Source: Streptomyces sp. NBC_00094 (lineage in GTDB: Bacteria; Actinomycetota; Actinomycetes; Streptomycetales; Streptomycetaceae). From it: 64,000 bases of DNA. Under the pieces are notes generated by a model. The model did no database searches, had not been told where the DNA came from, and saw nothing but the letters and a program-made list of their open reading frames with translations. Each line of letters begins with the position of its first letter. Within the stretch, counting starts at the first letter, position 1. The position numbers and the translations under genes were made by a program. Where the stretch lies: assembly GCF_026343125.1 (NCBI RefSeq), contig NZ_JAPEMB010000001.1, positions 1,612,001-1,676,000 on the forward strand, written 5' to 3'. Below, piece after piece: positions 1-9,030 of the stretch.

Positions 1-2
1 TC

Positions 3-305
3 CTGCTGGTGCTCCACGCGGCCCGGCGCACGCCGACGCCCAGGATCGCCCCTCTCAGGAAGATGCCCTGGTGGGGCTGGCTCGGTGGCGCGTGCGCCGC
101 CGCCTATGTCACCGGCACGTTCCTGCTCATCCCGTCCATCGGCGCGGCCGTGACGATCGCGCTGACCGTGACGGGGCAGCAGCTCACCTCGGCGCTGATC
201 GACCACAAGGGGCTGTTCAGGCTCCCGCGGCGCGCCCTGACGAAGCCGCGCGCCCTGGGCCTCGCCCTGCTGCTCGCCGGCTCCCTGGCCATCCAGCTGG
301 CCTGA
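3..305 (+). CDS. DMT-type transporter (DUF606/YdcZ-like), 3' part
   Basis: The reading frame is already open at the window edge, so the true start lies upstream and only about the last 100 residues are seen. The fragment is hydrophobic, with a WGWLGG...YVTGTF helix, a second helix ending in TVTGQQLTSALIDHKGLF, and a last helix ALGLALLLAGSLAIQLA. The GQQLTS/DHKGLF turn followed by a final helix is characteristic of the DUF606 branch of drug/metabolite transporters. A membrane transporter of unknown substrate is the most that can be said. Confidence 0.75.
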   Translation: MLVLHAARRTPTPRIAPLRKMPWWGWLGGACAAAYVTGTFLLIPSIGAAVTIALTVTGQQLTSALIDHKGLFRLPRRALTKPRALGLALLLAGSLAIQLA

Positions 306-390
306 CCGGGCGCCTCGGCGGTACGCCCCGTCCGCACCGCCGCCGGTTCCCGGGCGGTGCGGACGAGGCGTAACCGGGCCCATCCAGGCG

Positions 391-1473
391 TCAGGGGAAG
401 ATCACCAGAGCCCGTCCGCCCTTGCCCGCGAGCATGTTGTCGAAGGCCGCGGGGATGCCGTCGAGGGTGATCCGCTCGGTGACGAGGGCGCCGAGGTCGA
501 ACCGGCCGGCCCTGATGTGCTCGGCGAGGACCGGCAGGTCCACGGCCGGGTTCGAGTTGCCGTAGACGCAGCCGGACAGGGTGCGGCCCCAGTGGAAGAG
601 CTCCAGGGCGTGGAAGGTGACCTGCTGGTCCTTGCCGCCGATGCCGACGACCGTGGTGCGGCCGCCGCGCCGGGTGGATTCCCAGGCGGTACGGATGGTG
701 ACGGCGCGGCCGACGCACTCGACGGCCACGTCGACGCCCTGGCCGCCCGTCAGCTTCCGGATGTCCTTCGCCGTGGTCTCGGAGGCGACGACGTACTCGG
801 TGGCGCCCGCCGCCCTCGCCAGGGCCTCCTTCTCCGGGGAGACGTCGACCGCGACGATGGTGGACGCGCCCGCGATCCGGGCGGCCTGGAGCGTGGCGAG
901 GCCGACGCCGCCGACGCCGAACACCGCGACGGTCTCGCCCTGCCGGACCCGGGCGGAGTGGTGGACCGCGCCCCAGCCGGTGAGGACGGCGCAGCCGAGC
1001 AGGGCCGCGTCGGTGAGCGGGACGCCGTCGGGGACGGGCAGGACGCAGTTCGCCGCGACGACCGTCTCCTCCGCGAAGGCGGCGACGTTGAGACCCGGGT
1101 GGAGCTCGGTGCCGTCCTCGGTCCGGGCGTGGACGTTCGCGGCGCCGGCGAGGGCGTTCACGCAGAGCCAGACCTCGCCGAGCGAGCAGGGGTGGCAGGC
1201 GCCGCAGGACGGCGCCCAGTTGAGGACGACGCCGTCGCCGGGGGCGACGTGCGTGACGCCCTCGCCGACCGAGACGACGGTGCCGGAGCCCTCGTGGCCG
1301 AGGACGGCCGGGACCGGCACGCGCATGGTGCCGTTGGAGAGGGACAGGTCGGAGTGGCAGACCCCGGCGGCGGCGAGCCGGACCCGGACCTGGCCGGGGC
1401 CGGGCTCGGGGAGTTCGATGCCGGTGATCTCCAGGGGAGAGCCGACGGCGGGCAGGACGGCGGCGCGGATCAC
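391..1473 (-). CDS. zinc-dependent alcohol dehydrogenase
   Basis: A 360-residue medium-chain dehydrogenase starting at GTG (VIRAAVLPAVGSPLEI). It shows the catalytic-zinc region (GHEGSGTVVSVGEGV), the structural-zinc cysteines in CGACHPCSLGEVWLC, and a Rossmann motif GVGGVGL. The family oxidises alcohols to aldehydes with NAD(P); Rxyl_3153-type or mycothiol-linked formaldehyde dehydrogenase relatives are the nearest by appearance. It lies 104 bp downstream of the aldehyde dehydrogenase on the same strand, so the two are likely cotranscribed and act on consecutive steps. The frame stays open upstream, but the conserved N-terminus begins at this GTG. Confidence 0.9.
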   Translation of the reverse strand: MIRAAVLPAVGSPLEITGIELPEPGPGQVRVRLAAAGVCHSDLSLSNGTMRVPVPAVLGHEGSGTVVSVGEGVTHVAPGDGVVLNWAPSCGACHPCSLGEVWLCVNALAGAANVHARTEDGTELHPGLNVAAFAEETVVAANCVLPVPDGVPLTDAALLGCAVLTGWGAVHHSARVRQGETVAVFGVGGVGLATLQAARIAGASTIVAVDVSPEKEALARAAGATEYVVASETTAKDIRKLTGGQGVDVAVECVGRAVTIRTAWESTRRGGRTTVVGIGGKDQQVTFHALELFHWGRTLSGCVYGNSNPAVDLPVLAEHIRAGRFDLGALVTERITLDGIPAAFDNMLAGKGGRALVIFP

Positions 1474-1516
1474 GCTCGTTGCTCCTTCTGCGCTCGGGAC
1501 CGGAAGGCTTGGCCGG

Positions 1517-1588
1517 TCGGAACTGGAGGACTCGGAACTGAAGGACCCAGAACTGAAGGACTCGGAACTGTGAGGCCTCAGAACTGGA
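1517..1588. repeat. 15-bp imperfect tandem repeat at the gene junction
   Basis: Four to five copies of a 15-bp unit (cggaactgaaggact with variants) fill the spacer between the dehydrogenase genes. The array runs into the last codons and stop of the aldehyde dehydrogenase. No hairpin is obvious, so this is probably a slippage-derived array. Confidence 0.75.
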
Positions 1589-2969
1589 GGGACTTCGTCT
1601 GGAGGTACTCGGCGAGGCCGTGCGCGCCGAGCTCCCGGCCCACGCCGGACTGCTTCCAGCCGCCGAAGGGGGCCAGCGGGTTGAACCGGCCGCCGTTGAT
1701 GTCGACCTGGCCGGTGTCCATGCGGCGCGCGAAGGCGACGGCCGCCTCGGGCTCGCCCCAGACCGCGCCGGCGAGGCCGTACTCGGTGCCGTTGGCGATG
1801 GCGAGCGCGTCGGCCTCGTCCTCGTACCGGATGATCGAGACGACCGGGCCGAAGATCTCCTCCCGGGCGATGGTCATGTCCGGGGTGACGTCGGCGAAGA
1901 CGGTCGGGGAGACGTAGTAGCCGGTCTCGCGCGGGGCCTCGGGGCCGCCGGCGACGAGCCGGGCACCCTCCTCGACGCCCTTCTCGATGTAGCCGCGGAC
2001 GCGCTGCTGCTGCTTGGCGTTGACGAGGGGGCCGACGCGCTCGCCGGGGACGTACTTGGCGACGGCCTCGGCGGCGAGTTCCACCGCCTCCTCGTACCGC
2101 TCGGCCGGGACGAGCATCCGGGTCCAGGCGCTGCACGTCTGGCCGGAGTTGGACATGACGTTGGCGATGCCGACGGCGACGGCCTTGGGGAGGTCGGCGC
2201 TCGGCAGGATCACGTTGGCGGACTTGCCGCCGAGTTCGAGGGCGACCCGCTTGACGGCGCCGCCCGCGAGGGCGCCGATGCGGCGGCCGACGGCGGTGGA
2301 GCCGGTGAAGGAGACGAGGTCCACGTCCGGGTGTTCGGCGAGGGCCTGTCCGGCGACCGGGCCGAGGCCGGTGACCAGGTTGAAGACACCGGCGGGCAGG
2401 CCCGCCTCGTGCGCGGCCTCGGCGAAGAGCTGGGCGGTGAGCGGGGTGTCCTCGGCGGGCTTGAGGACGGTGGTGCAGCCCGCGGCGAGCGCGGGGGCGA
2501 CTTTGGCGACGATCTGGTGGAGCGGGTAGTTCCAGGGGGTGATCGCGGCGACGACGCCGACCGGCTCGGCGTAGACGGTGGAGTTGCCGACCTTCTCCTC
2601 GAAGGGGTGGGTCGCGGCCAGTTCGGCGTACGTGCCGGCGACCGCGATCGGCAGGCCGGCGTGGACGGCGGCGGCGAGCTGCGGCGGGGCGCCGAGCTCG
2701 GCGGTGACGGTGGCGGCGATCTCCTCGGCGCGGGCGGCGAGCGCGTCGCGCAGGGCGGCGATGCGGGCGGCGCGCTCGGCGGGCGGGGTGGCCGCCCAGC
2801 CGGGGAGCGCGGCGCGGGCGGCGCGTACGGCGGCGTCGACGTCCTCGGCGGTGCCCGCCGGGACGTGGGCGATGACCTGCTCGTCGGCCGGGTTGATCAC
2901 CGGGATGGTCTCCGCCGAGGAGGCGGGGCGCCACTCCCCGCCGATGTACATCGCGTCGTGGGCCTTCAT
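1578..2969 (-). CDS. aldehyde dehydrogenase family protein
   Basis: A 463-residue NAD(P)-dependent aldehyde dehydrogenase. It carries the family glutamate motif LELGGKSANVIL and the catalytic cysteine in NSGQTCSAWTRMLVP; length is normal for the family. The ATG at 2969 is preferred over the in-frame GTG at 2984 because GAGGAGA lies about 7 bases before it. It is the first gene of an apparent operon with the downstream alcohol dehydrogenase. Two palindromes (2987-2998 and 3012-3030) sit just upstream and suggest TetR-type control. Substrate not predicted; betaine-aldehyde and lactaldehyde-type enzymes share these motifs. Confidence 0.92.
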   Translation of the reverse strand: MKAHDAMYIGGEWRPASSAETIPVINPADEQVIAHVPAGTAEDVDAAVRAARAALPGWAATPPAERAARIAALRDALAARAEEIAATVTAELGAPPQLAAAVHAGLPIAVAGTYAELAATHPFEEKVGNSTVYAEPVGVVAAITPWNYPLHQIVAKVAPALAAGCTTVLKPAEDTPLTAQLFAEAAHEAGLPAGVFNLVTGLGPVAGQALAEHPDVDLVSFTGSTAVGRRIGALAGGAVKRVALELGGKSANVILPSADLPKAVAVGIANVMSNSGQTCSAWTRMLVPAERYEEAVELAAEAVAKYVPGERVGPLVNAKQQQRVRGYIEKGVEEGARLVAGGPEAPRETGYYVSPTVFADVTPDMTIAREEIFGPVVSIIRYEDEADALAIANGTEYGLAGAVWGEPEAAVAFARRMDTGQVDINGGRFNPLAPFGGWKQSGVGRELGAHGLAEYLQTKSLQF

Positions 2970-2986
2970 CCGCTGTCTCCTCACGT

Positions 2987-2998
2987 TACCGACCGGTT
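2987..2998. promoter_or_regulatory. candidate operator TACCGACCGGTT
   Basis: Palindromic core ACCG-AC-CGGT at 18-29 bp before the aldehyde dehydrogenase start. The same 10-bp core occurs before the molybdopterin oxidoreductase gene (17977-17988), which sits next to a TetR gene. Confidence 0.5.
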
Positions 2999-3011
2999 CG
3001 TCGCCCGACCC

Positions 3012-3030
3012 AAACTAGCGCTGTTAGTTT
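3012..3030. promoter_or_regulatory. candidate operator, inverted repeat AAACTA-N7-TAGTTT
   Basis: Six-base arms (3012-3017 and 3025-3030) around a 7-bp GC-rich centre, in an otherwise GC-rich region and about 43 bp before the aldehyde dehydrogenase start. The form resembles TetR-family operators. It may also contain promoter elements. Confidence 0.5.
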
Positions 3031-3080
3031 TCCGGCGCCAGGGTCCGCCGGAGTGCCCTCCGTCTCGCCGGACTCCCCCG

Positions 3081-3200
3081 GGGCTTACGCCGTCGGACTG
3101 CCCAAGGGCGTATGCCGTCGGGCTCCCCGGGGCCTACGCCGTCGGACTACCCAAGGGCGTGCGCCCCCGGGCTCCTCAGGGGCGTACGCCGTCGTCGGCC
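3081..3200. repeat. 49-bp-period direct repeats in a 513-bp intergenic region
   Basis: A 31-bp segment containing tacgccgtcggact and cccaagggcgt occurs at 3081-3111 and again at 3130-3160 with two mismatches. A shorter third copy (gggcgtacgccgtcg) follows near 3179. Apart from this and the operators near 2990-3030, the 2970-3482 gap shows no gene; short open frames here are repeat-driven and unconvincing. Confidence 0.7.
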
Positions 3201-3482
3201 CGGCCGCCCCCGCGCGTACGCCACCGTCGGCCGGGCCGCCCCGCGCGGCGCCGTCCCCGATCGTGCCGCCCCCGTGCGGGCGCTGTCCACGGACGCCCCT
3301 GACAGCCGTCCGCCCCCGGAACTGGCGGTTGCCTCCTTGCCCTCCGGTAATTCCCCAGTAACGGCCCGGTCCTAGCGTCCCCGACCGAGCCCGCCCCGCC
3401 TTCCCCAGGGCCGTTCCCCCAGGCCCGTCCGGGGTGGCGGGGCGTCGGCTTCCCCCGTACCAGCGTTGGAGGAGCCACCCAC

Positions 3483-6059
3483 ATGCACCTGCCCCGCTCA
3501 CCGCTCCGGGCACCTCTCCGCGCGCCGATCCGGCGCGGAACCACCGCCTGGGCCACGGCCGCCGCCACCCTCACGGCCCTCCTCGTGGCCCCCGCCGTGG
3601 CCGCGGCGCCGTCCACGGCCCCGGCGGCCTCCCCCCAGGCGCCCCGGGCCGCGGTCGACCCCGGTGTCACCGCCGCCGTCCAGGCCGGCGGCGAGGCGAC
3701 CTTCTTCGTCGTCCTCGCCGACCGCGCCGACCTCTCCCCGGCACGCGCCCAGCGCGGCCACGAGAAGAAGGCCCGGACCACCTTCGACGCCCTGCGCACC
3801 GAGGCCACCCGCAGCCAGGCCTCCCTGACCGCCTTCCTCGACCGGGCCAAGGTCGGCTACGAGGCGTACTGGATCGCCAACGCCGTGAAGGTCACCGGCG
3901 ACAAGGCCCTCGTCGCGAAGCTGGCCGCCCGCCCCGACGTGGCCTCCCTCCGCCAGGAGCGGCACTACGCCCTCGACACGGTCGAGCAGGCCTCCGTGAG
4001 CACCGAGGAGGCCGTGACCCCGGAATGGGGCGTCCAGGACATCGGGGCCGACGAGGTCTGGTCCCGGTACGACAACCGCGGCGAGGGCATCGTCGTCGCC
4101 AACATCGACTCGGGCGTGCAGTACGACCACCCGGCCCTGAAGGGCAACTACCGGGGCAACCTCGGCGACGGCACCTTCAGCCACGACTACAACTGGTACG
4201 ACCCGACCGGGCAGTGCACCGCCGGCGCACCCTGCGACAACAACGGCCACGGCACCCACACCATGGGCACGATCGCCGGCGCGGGCGGCATCGGCGTCGC
4301 CCCCGGCACCACGTGGATCGCCGCCAAGGGCTGCGAGGCGCGCAGCTGCTCGGACTCGTCCCTGCTGAAGTCGGGCCAGTGGATCCTGGCGCCGACCGAC
4401 CACAACGGCGAGAACCCGCGCCCGGACCTCGCCCCCGACATCGTCAACAACTCCTGGGGCGGCGGCAACACGACCTTCTACCAGGACATCATCGAGTCCT
4501 GGAACGCCGCCGGGATCTTCGAGGCCTTCGCCGCCGGAAACGCCGGCAACGGCACCAGCTGCTCCACCACCGAGGCCCCCGGTGCCCAGGCCCCGGCCTA
4601 CGGCGTCGGCGCCTACGACGTCGACGGGAAGATCGCCGACTTCTCCGGCTTCGGCCCGTCCCTCGTCGACGGCTCGATGAAGCCGAACATCTCGGCCCCC
4701 GGCGTCAACGTCCGCTCCGCCTGGCCGGGCAACGCCTTCCGCGCCATCTCCGGTACGTCGATGGCGACCCCGCACGTCGCCGGCGCCGTCGCCCTGCTCT
4801 GGTCCTCGGCCCCGTCCCTCATCGGGGACATCGACGGCACCCGCGCGGCCCTGAACGGCTCCGCCCGTGACGTCGACGACACCCACTGCGGCGGGACCGC
4901 CGCCGCCAACAACGTGTGGGGCGAGGGCAAGCTCGACATCCTCGCCGCCGTCGACCGCGCCCCGCACACCGCGGCCACCGTCACCGGCACGGTCACCGAC
5001 CGCGCGACCGGCTCCCCGCTCGCCGGGATCACCGTCACCGCCACCGCGGGCGAGGCCCGCCGCTCGGTGACCACGGACGCCTCCGGCGCCTACCGGCTGA
5101 CGCTGGCCGCCGGCACGTACTCCCTCACGGTCGGCGGCTACGGCTACCGGGACCTCGTCGAGGACGCGCTCACCGTCACCACCGGCCAGGCCCTGGCACA
5201 CGACCTCGGCCTGGACGCCGTGCCCGCGCACGCCGTCACCGGCACCGTCCTGGACGTCACCGGCAAGCCCCTGAAGGGCGCCACCGTCCGCTTCACGGAC
5301 GCCCCGCTCGCCCCGGTCGTCACCGACGCCGCCGGCGCCTTCCGCTTCCCGGCGGTCGCCGAGGGCGCGTTCACCCTCACCGCCACCCCGGCGGAGCCCG
5401 TCCTCTGCAACGGCGTCTACAGCACCCCGCTCGCCGTGGACGCGGCGGAGACCGTGACGGCCGCGCTGCCCGCCCGTACCGACGCCGCGGGCAACAGCTG
5501 CCTGCCCGCCGCGTACGCGTGGACCTCCGCGTCGACGAAGCTGGCGCTCTCCGGCGACGAGAACGCGAAGACGATCGCCCTGCCGTTCCCCGTCTCGTTC
5601 TACGGCGTCACCTACAGCCAGGCGAGCGTCACCACCAACGGCCTGGTGAACTTCCTCGCGCCCCGGCTCGGCGACTACGCCAACACCGCGCTGCCGTCCC
5701 CCGGCCAGCCCAACGGCATCCTCGCCGCGTACTGGGACGACCTGACCCTGGACTCCAAGTCGGCCGTGAAGACCTCCACGAGCGGCATCACCGGCCAGCG
5801 GAAGTTCGCGATCGTCTGGGAGAACGCGGCCTTCGCCGCCGACACCGCGAAGCGCGTCACCTTCGAGGCCGTCTTCGAGGAGGCGACCGGCGCGATCGTC
5901 CTCCAGTACCAGTCGATCGGCGCGAACGCCCTGGAGGCCGGCGGCAGCGCGACCGTCGGCATCGAGAACCAGGCGGGCACGGACGCCCTCCAGTACTCCT
6001 TCGGCCAGTCGGTCCTCATGGACCGTTCGGCCATCCGTATCTTCCCGAAGGCGGCGTGA
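3483..6059 (+). CDS. secreted S8 family serine peptidase (subtilase)
   Basis: An 858-residue exported protease. A signal peptide (about residues 1-42, ending AAPSTAPAA) precedes an I9-like propeptide region and a subtilase catalytic domain. The tetrad is visible: Asp209 (NIDSGV), His256 (NGHGTHTMG), oxyanion Asn353 (AAGNAG) and Ser426 (SGTSMATPHVAG). Two carboxypeptidase-regulatory-like beta domains follow (about 500-650), then a C-terminal beta-sandwich. GGAGGAG sits 8 bases before the ATG. Its stop overlaps the start of the next gene (TGATG), so the two are probably translationally coupled. Likely an extracellular, broad-specificity protease. Confidence 0.93.
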   Translation: MHLPRSPLRAPLRAPIRRGTTAWATAAATLTALLVAPAVAAAPSTAPAASPQAPRAAVDPGVTAAVQAGGEATFFVVLADRADLSPARAQRGHEKKARTTFDALRTEATRSQASLTAFLDRAKVGYEAYWIANAVKVTGDKALVAKLAARPDVASLRQERHYALDTVEQASVSTEEAVTPEWGVQDIGADEVWSRYDNRGEGIVVANIDSGVQYDHPALKGNYRGNLGDGTFSHDYNWYDPTGQCTAGAPCDNNGHGTHTMGTIAGAGGIGVAPGTTWIAAKGCEARSCSDSSLLKSGQWILAPTDHNGENPRPDLAPDIVNNSWGGGNTTFYQDIIESWNAAGIFEAFAAGNAGNGTSCSTTEAPGAQAPAYGVGAYDVDGKIADFSGFGPSLVDGSMKPNISAPGVNVRSAWPGNAFRAISGTSMATPHVAGAVALLWSSAPSLIGDIDGTRAALNGSARDVDDTHCGGTAAANNVWGEGKLDILAAVDRAPHTAATVTGTVTDRATGSPLAGITVTATAGEARRSVTTDASGAYRLTLAAGTYSLTVGGYGYRDLVEDALTVTTGQALAHDLGLDAVPAHAVTGTVLDVTGKPLKGATVRFTDAPLAPVVTDAAGAFRFPAVAEGAFTLTATPAEPVLCNGVYSTPLAVDAAETVTAALPARTDAAGNSCLPAAYAWTSASTKLALSGDENAKTIALPFPVSFYGVTYSQASVTTNGLVNFLAPRLGDYANTALPSPGQPNGILAAYWDDLTLDSKSAVKTSTSGITGQRKFAIVWENAAFAADTAKRVTFEAVFEEATGAIVLQYQSIGANALEAGGSATVGIENQAGTDALQYSFGQSVLMDRSAIRIFPKAA

Positions 6060-8914
6060 TGACCAACCGTTCCCGGCGGGCCGTGCGCCTCGCCTCCGCC
6101 CTCGTCGCGGCCGGACTCGCGCTCACCGCGCTGCCCGCGACCACCGCGTACGCCGACGACGAGCCCCTCGGCCGGGTCCTCACGGACGCCCAGGCCGACG
6201 CCCTGGAGCGGCGCGCCGAACCGCCGGCACCGCTCGGCATCACCCCGCAGGACGCGCCGCGGAGCACGCTCCAAGGCACCGCTGACACCGCCGACACCAC
6301 GGCCGGCGGTCTGGCCGTCACCAAGACCTCCGCCCTGGAGACCTACCGGGGCCAGGCGGACACCGACCAGCTCGGCGGCGGGCGCGGCGACTTCCTCGCC
6401 GTGCACAGCCTCGGCACCGTCACCCGGCTCACCGAGGACGGCCGCACGGTCTGGAAGCGGGACAACGCCTCGCTCTACGCCGACTGGCAGGTCACGAACA
6501 TCCGTCCGTGGCAGACCGAGCCCTACCCGGCCCGGATCACCACCGGCTACCACGCCAACAGCCCGTACGCCGACAGCTCCGACCGGGGCTGGACACAGGG
6601 CGACCTGACCGGCGACGGGATCGCGGACGTCGTCTTCACGGCCGACGTCGGCACCAGCCCGTACCGTCCGTTCACCTCGCCCGGCTCCACGCTGACCACC
6701 GGCACCTTCGTCACGGTCCTCGACGGCGCCACGGGCCGGACGCTGTGGTCGAAGCTCTTCGCCGACGCCCAGCAGGTCACGCTCGTCGGCGACACCCTGC
6801 TCGTCGGCGACCAGCCGTCGACGAGCCTCAACTCCCCCAAGGACGCCACCGCCGCCCTCCGCGCCTTCCGCTTCTCGTACGACGGCACGAAGCTCACGCC
6901 GTCGACGACCTGGACGTACGAGACGGGGCAGCGGCACGGCCGGTGGGGCTCGACCGTCCCGCTCGCCGACGGCCGCGTCGCCGTCTCCTGGTACGTGAAG
7001 AAGACCGCCACGGCCCCCGCCGCGGGCCGCACCCTGGTCCTCGACACGGCCGACGGCTCGGTGGCCTGGCAGACGGACAACGACCTCTACTCCCGCCAGC
7101 TCGCCTACGACCCGGCGCGGAAGCGGCTGGTCGCCCTGGAGCAGGCCGACTACCGGGACGGCGTGCGCTACGAGCTGGCCGCCTATGCCCCGGCCGACGG
7201 GACCCGCACCACCCTGGACACCCGGGTCAACGCCCTCGGCATCGGGCTGCGGATCGGCCAGCTGCGCGGGGACTCCGCCCCGGAGTACGCGATCAGCGAG
7301 GCGACGCTCGACGCGGACCTGTGGGTCAACTCCTCCACCGTGCGCGCCCTGGACGGCGGCGACGCCGCCGAGCTGTGGTCCCGCACGGTCAAGCGTGCCG
7401 AGGACAACGCCAAGGACGGCGACTCGGCGCTCGGGCTGCGGATCGTCGACGGCAAGGTGCTCGCCTCGTACGTCGCCACCGAGGGCAAGGAGACCGCCGT
7501 CAACCCGGGCGGCACCCGCTTCGGCACCCTCGTCGCGCTCAACGGCCGGGACGGGGAGGTGCGCTGGCAGCACACGGGCGCGACCGCCTCGCCGATCTAC
7601 GCCCAGCCGTACCGCGAGGGCGACGAGTGGCGCGTGCGAACCGTGGACAACGAGCAGAACATCCGCTCGTACGGACTCGGCAGCGGCCGGCAGACGGCGC
7701 TCACCCCGCTCCAGGGCGACCTGAGCACCGGCCTCGCGGCCGACGTCAACGGCGACGGGCGCGAGGACGTGATCGTCGGCGGCCAGTCCCACGGGCTGTG
7801 GGCCTACGACGGTCCCTCGCTGGTCTCCGGGAAGCCCCGGGTGCTGTGGCAGGCCACGCTGCCCGGTTCCGTGCAGGGTGACATCCGGATCGCCGACACC
7901 GACGGCGACGGCCGGCGCGACGACCTCGTCGTCGCGGCCGACACGGCGGCGGCGGTCGTGGACGCCCGCACCGGCCGCGTCCGCGAGACCATCGACGGGA
8001 AGGGCCAGTTCGTCCGCTCCGTCACGGTGGCGGACCTGGACGGGGACGGCGCCGAGGAGATCCTCGTACCGACCGACGCGGTCCGCGCCTACAGCGGCGG
8101 CGGACGGTCCCTCTGGGAGTACGCGCCCGCGGCCGGCCTGGTCTTCTCCGACCTCGCCGTCGCCGAGGGCAAGGTTCTCGGCTCGTACCAGACGCGCGGG
8201 GTGAGCGACGGGACGGCCGTCGTCGGCGGGACCGCCCTGGACGCCCGTACGGGCAAGGCCCTCTGGTCGGCGGACCCGTCCTGGACCGGCGACGCGGACA
8301 CGAAGGTGTACGCGGCGCAGCTCTTCCACGGCGTGTACGCCTCGCCCGGCATCCCGTACGCGGACGGCCACGCGGCCGTCTACTCCTGGATCGTGAGGGA
8401 GGGCGGCAACTGGAGCACGTACTTCGAGTTCCGTGACGTCCGCACGGGCGAGGTCGTGCGGACCTCGTCCGGCGGCGGCGCCTGGACGCTCGGCAACTGG
8501 TTCACCGGCGACGAAGGCCTTGTCCTCGCCGGGACGGCCTCGCTGCGGACCTTCGGCAAGGACGGTCTGGAGTACGGGATCTACACGCTGCCGACCTTGC
8601 ACAACGCGCGGTTCGGCACGGGTCCGGGCGGGCGGCGTCTGATCTTCGGCGGCACCGAGGGCGCGGCCTACCTGTGGGATCCGTCGGTGCTCACCGCGGG
8701 CGACCAGTACCCGAACCACCTCGCCAAGCTGGGCGGCTACGCGACCCAGAACCTGGTCGTCGCGGACCTCGACGGCGACGGTGTGGACGAGGTCGTCGGG
8801 CTCGGCAAGGACGAGACGGGCCACGACCGGACGATCGAACTGTCCGGCGGGCGCTACCTGCTCCAGGACGACGCGATCCACGGCATGGTGACGGGTCGGC
8901 TGACCGCTCAGTAG
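6059..8914 (+). CDS. secreted FG-GAP/VCBS repeat protein
   Basis: A 951-residue protein with a signal peptide (cleavage about AYA-DDEP at residue 32). At least five calcium-binding FG-GAP type loops are visible: GDLTGDGIADVVF (about 181), ADVNGDGREDVIVGG (about 561), ADTDGDGRRDDLV (about 612), ADLDGDGAEEIL (about 658) and ADLDGDGVDEVVGL (about 902). A beta-propeller fold is expected, with no catalytic motif seen. The ATG at 6059 shares bases with the protease stop, so expression is probably coupled. It may be a binding, scaffold or regulatory partner of that protease; this is inference. A strong terminator follows. Confidence 0.88.
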   Translation: MTNRSRRAVRLASALVAAGLALTALPATTAYADDEPLGRVLTDAQADALERRAEPPAPLGITPQDAPRSTLQGTADTADTTAGGLAVTKTSALETYRGQADTDQLGGGRGDFLAVHSLGTVTRLTEDGRTVWKRDNASLYADWQVTNIRPWQTEPYPARITTGYHANSPYADSSDRGWTQGDLTGDGIADVVFTADVGTSPYRPFTSPGSTLTTGTFVTVLDGATGRTLWSKLFADAQQVTLVGDTLLVGDQPSTSLNSPKDATAALRAFRFSYDGTKLTPSTTWTYETGQRHGRWGSTVPLADGRVAVSWYVKKTATAPAAGRTLVLDTADGSVAWQTDNDLYSRQLAYDPARKRLVALEQADYRDGVRYELAAYAPADGTRTTLDTRVNALGIGLRIGQLRGDSAPEYAISEATLDADLWVNSSTVRALDGGDAAELWSRTVKRAEDNAKDGDSALGLRIVDGKVLASYVATEGKETAVNPGGTRFGTLVALNGRDGEVRWQHTGATASPIYAQPYREGDEWRVRTVDNEQNIRSYGLGSGRQTALTPLQGDLSTGLAADVNGDGREDVIVGGQSHGLWAYDGPSLVSGKPRVLWQATLPGSVQGDIRIADTDGDGRRDDLVVAADTAAAVVDARTGRVRETIDGKGQFVRSVTVADLDGDGAEEILVPTDAVRAYSGGGRSLWEYAPAAGLVFSDLAVAEGKVLGSYQTRGVSDGTAVVGGTALDARTGKALWSADPSWTGDADTKVYAAQLFHGVYASPGIPYADGHAAVYSWIVREGGNWSTYFEFRDVRTGEVVRTSSGGGAWTLGNWFTGDEGLVLAGTASLRTFGKDGLEYGIYTLPTLHNARFGTGPGGRRLIFGGTEGAAYLWDPSVLTAGDQYPNHLAKLGGYATQNLVVADLDGDGVDEVVGLGKDETGHDRTIELSGGRYLLQDDAIHGMVTGRLTAQ

Positions 8915-8930
8915 TCCGCCACGGATCACG

Positions 8931-8958
8931 GACCCCGCCCGCGCCACCGGGCGGGGTC
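8931..8958 (+). terminator. rho-independent-like terminator hairpin
   Basis: Perfect 11-bp stem GACCCCGCCCG / CGGGCGGGGTC with a 6-base loop, 16 bases after the FG-GAP gene stop. It ends the protease operon. Confidence 0.8.
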
Positions 8959-9030
8959 TCCGGATATCTCCGGACATCCCCGGACCGCACCATTCCGGTG
9001 CACAGGGCACCCATTACAGTGGGCGCCCTC

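Noticed and set aside
391..2934. 847-codon minus-strand open frame spanning both dehydrogenase genes
   Set aside because: Only its 3' part matches a protein (alcohol dehydrogenase). The upstream part is an Arg/Pro-rich shadow of the aldehyde dehydrogenase gene.
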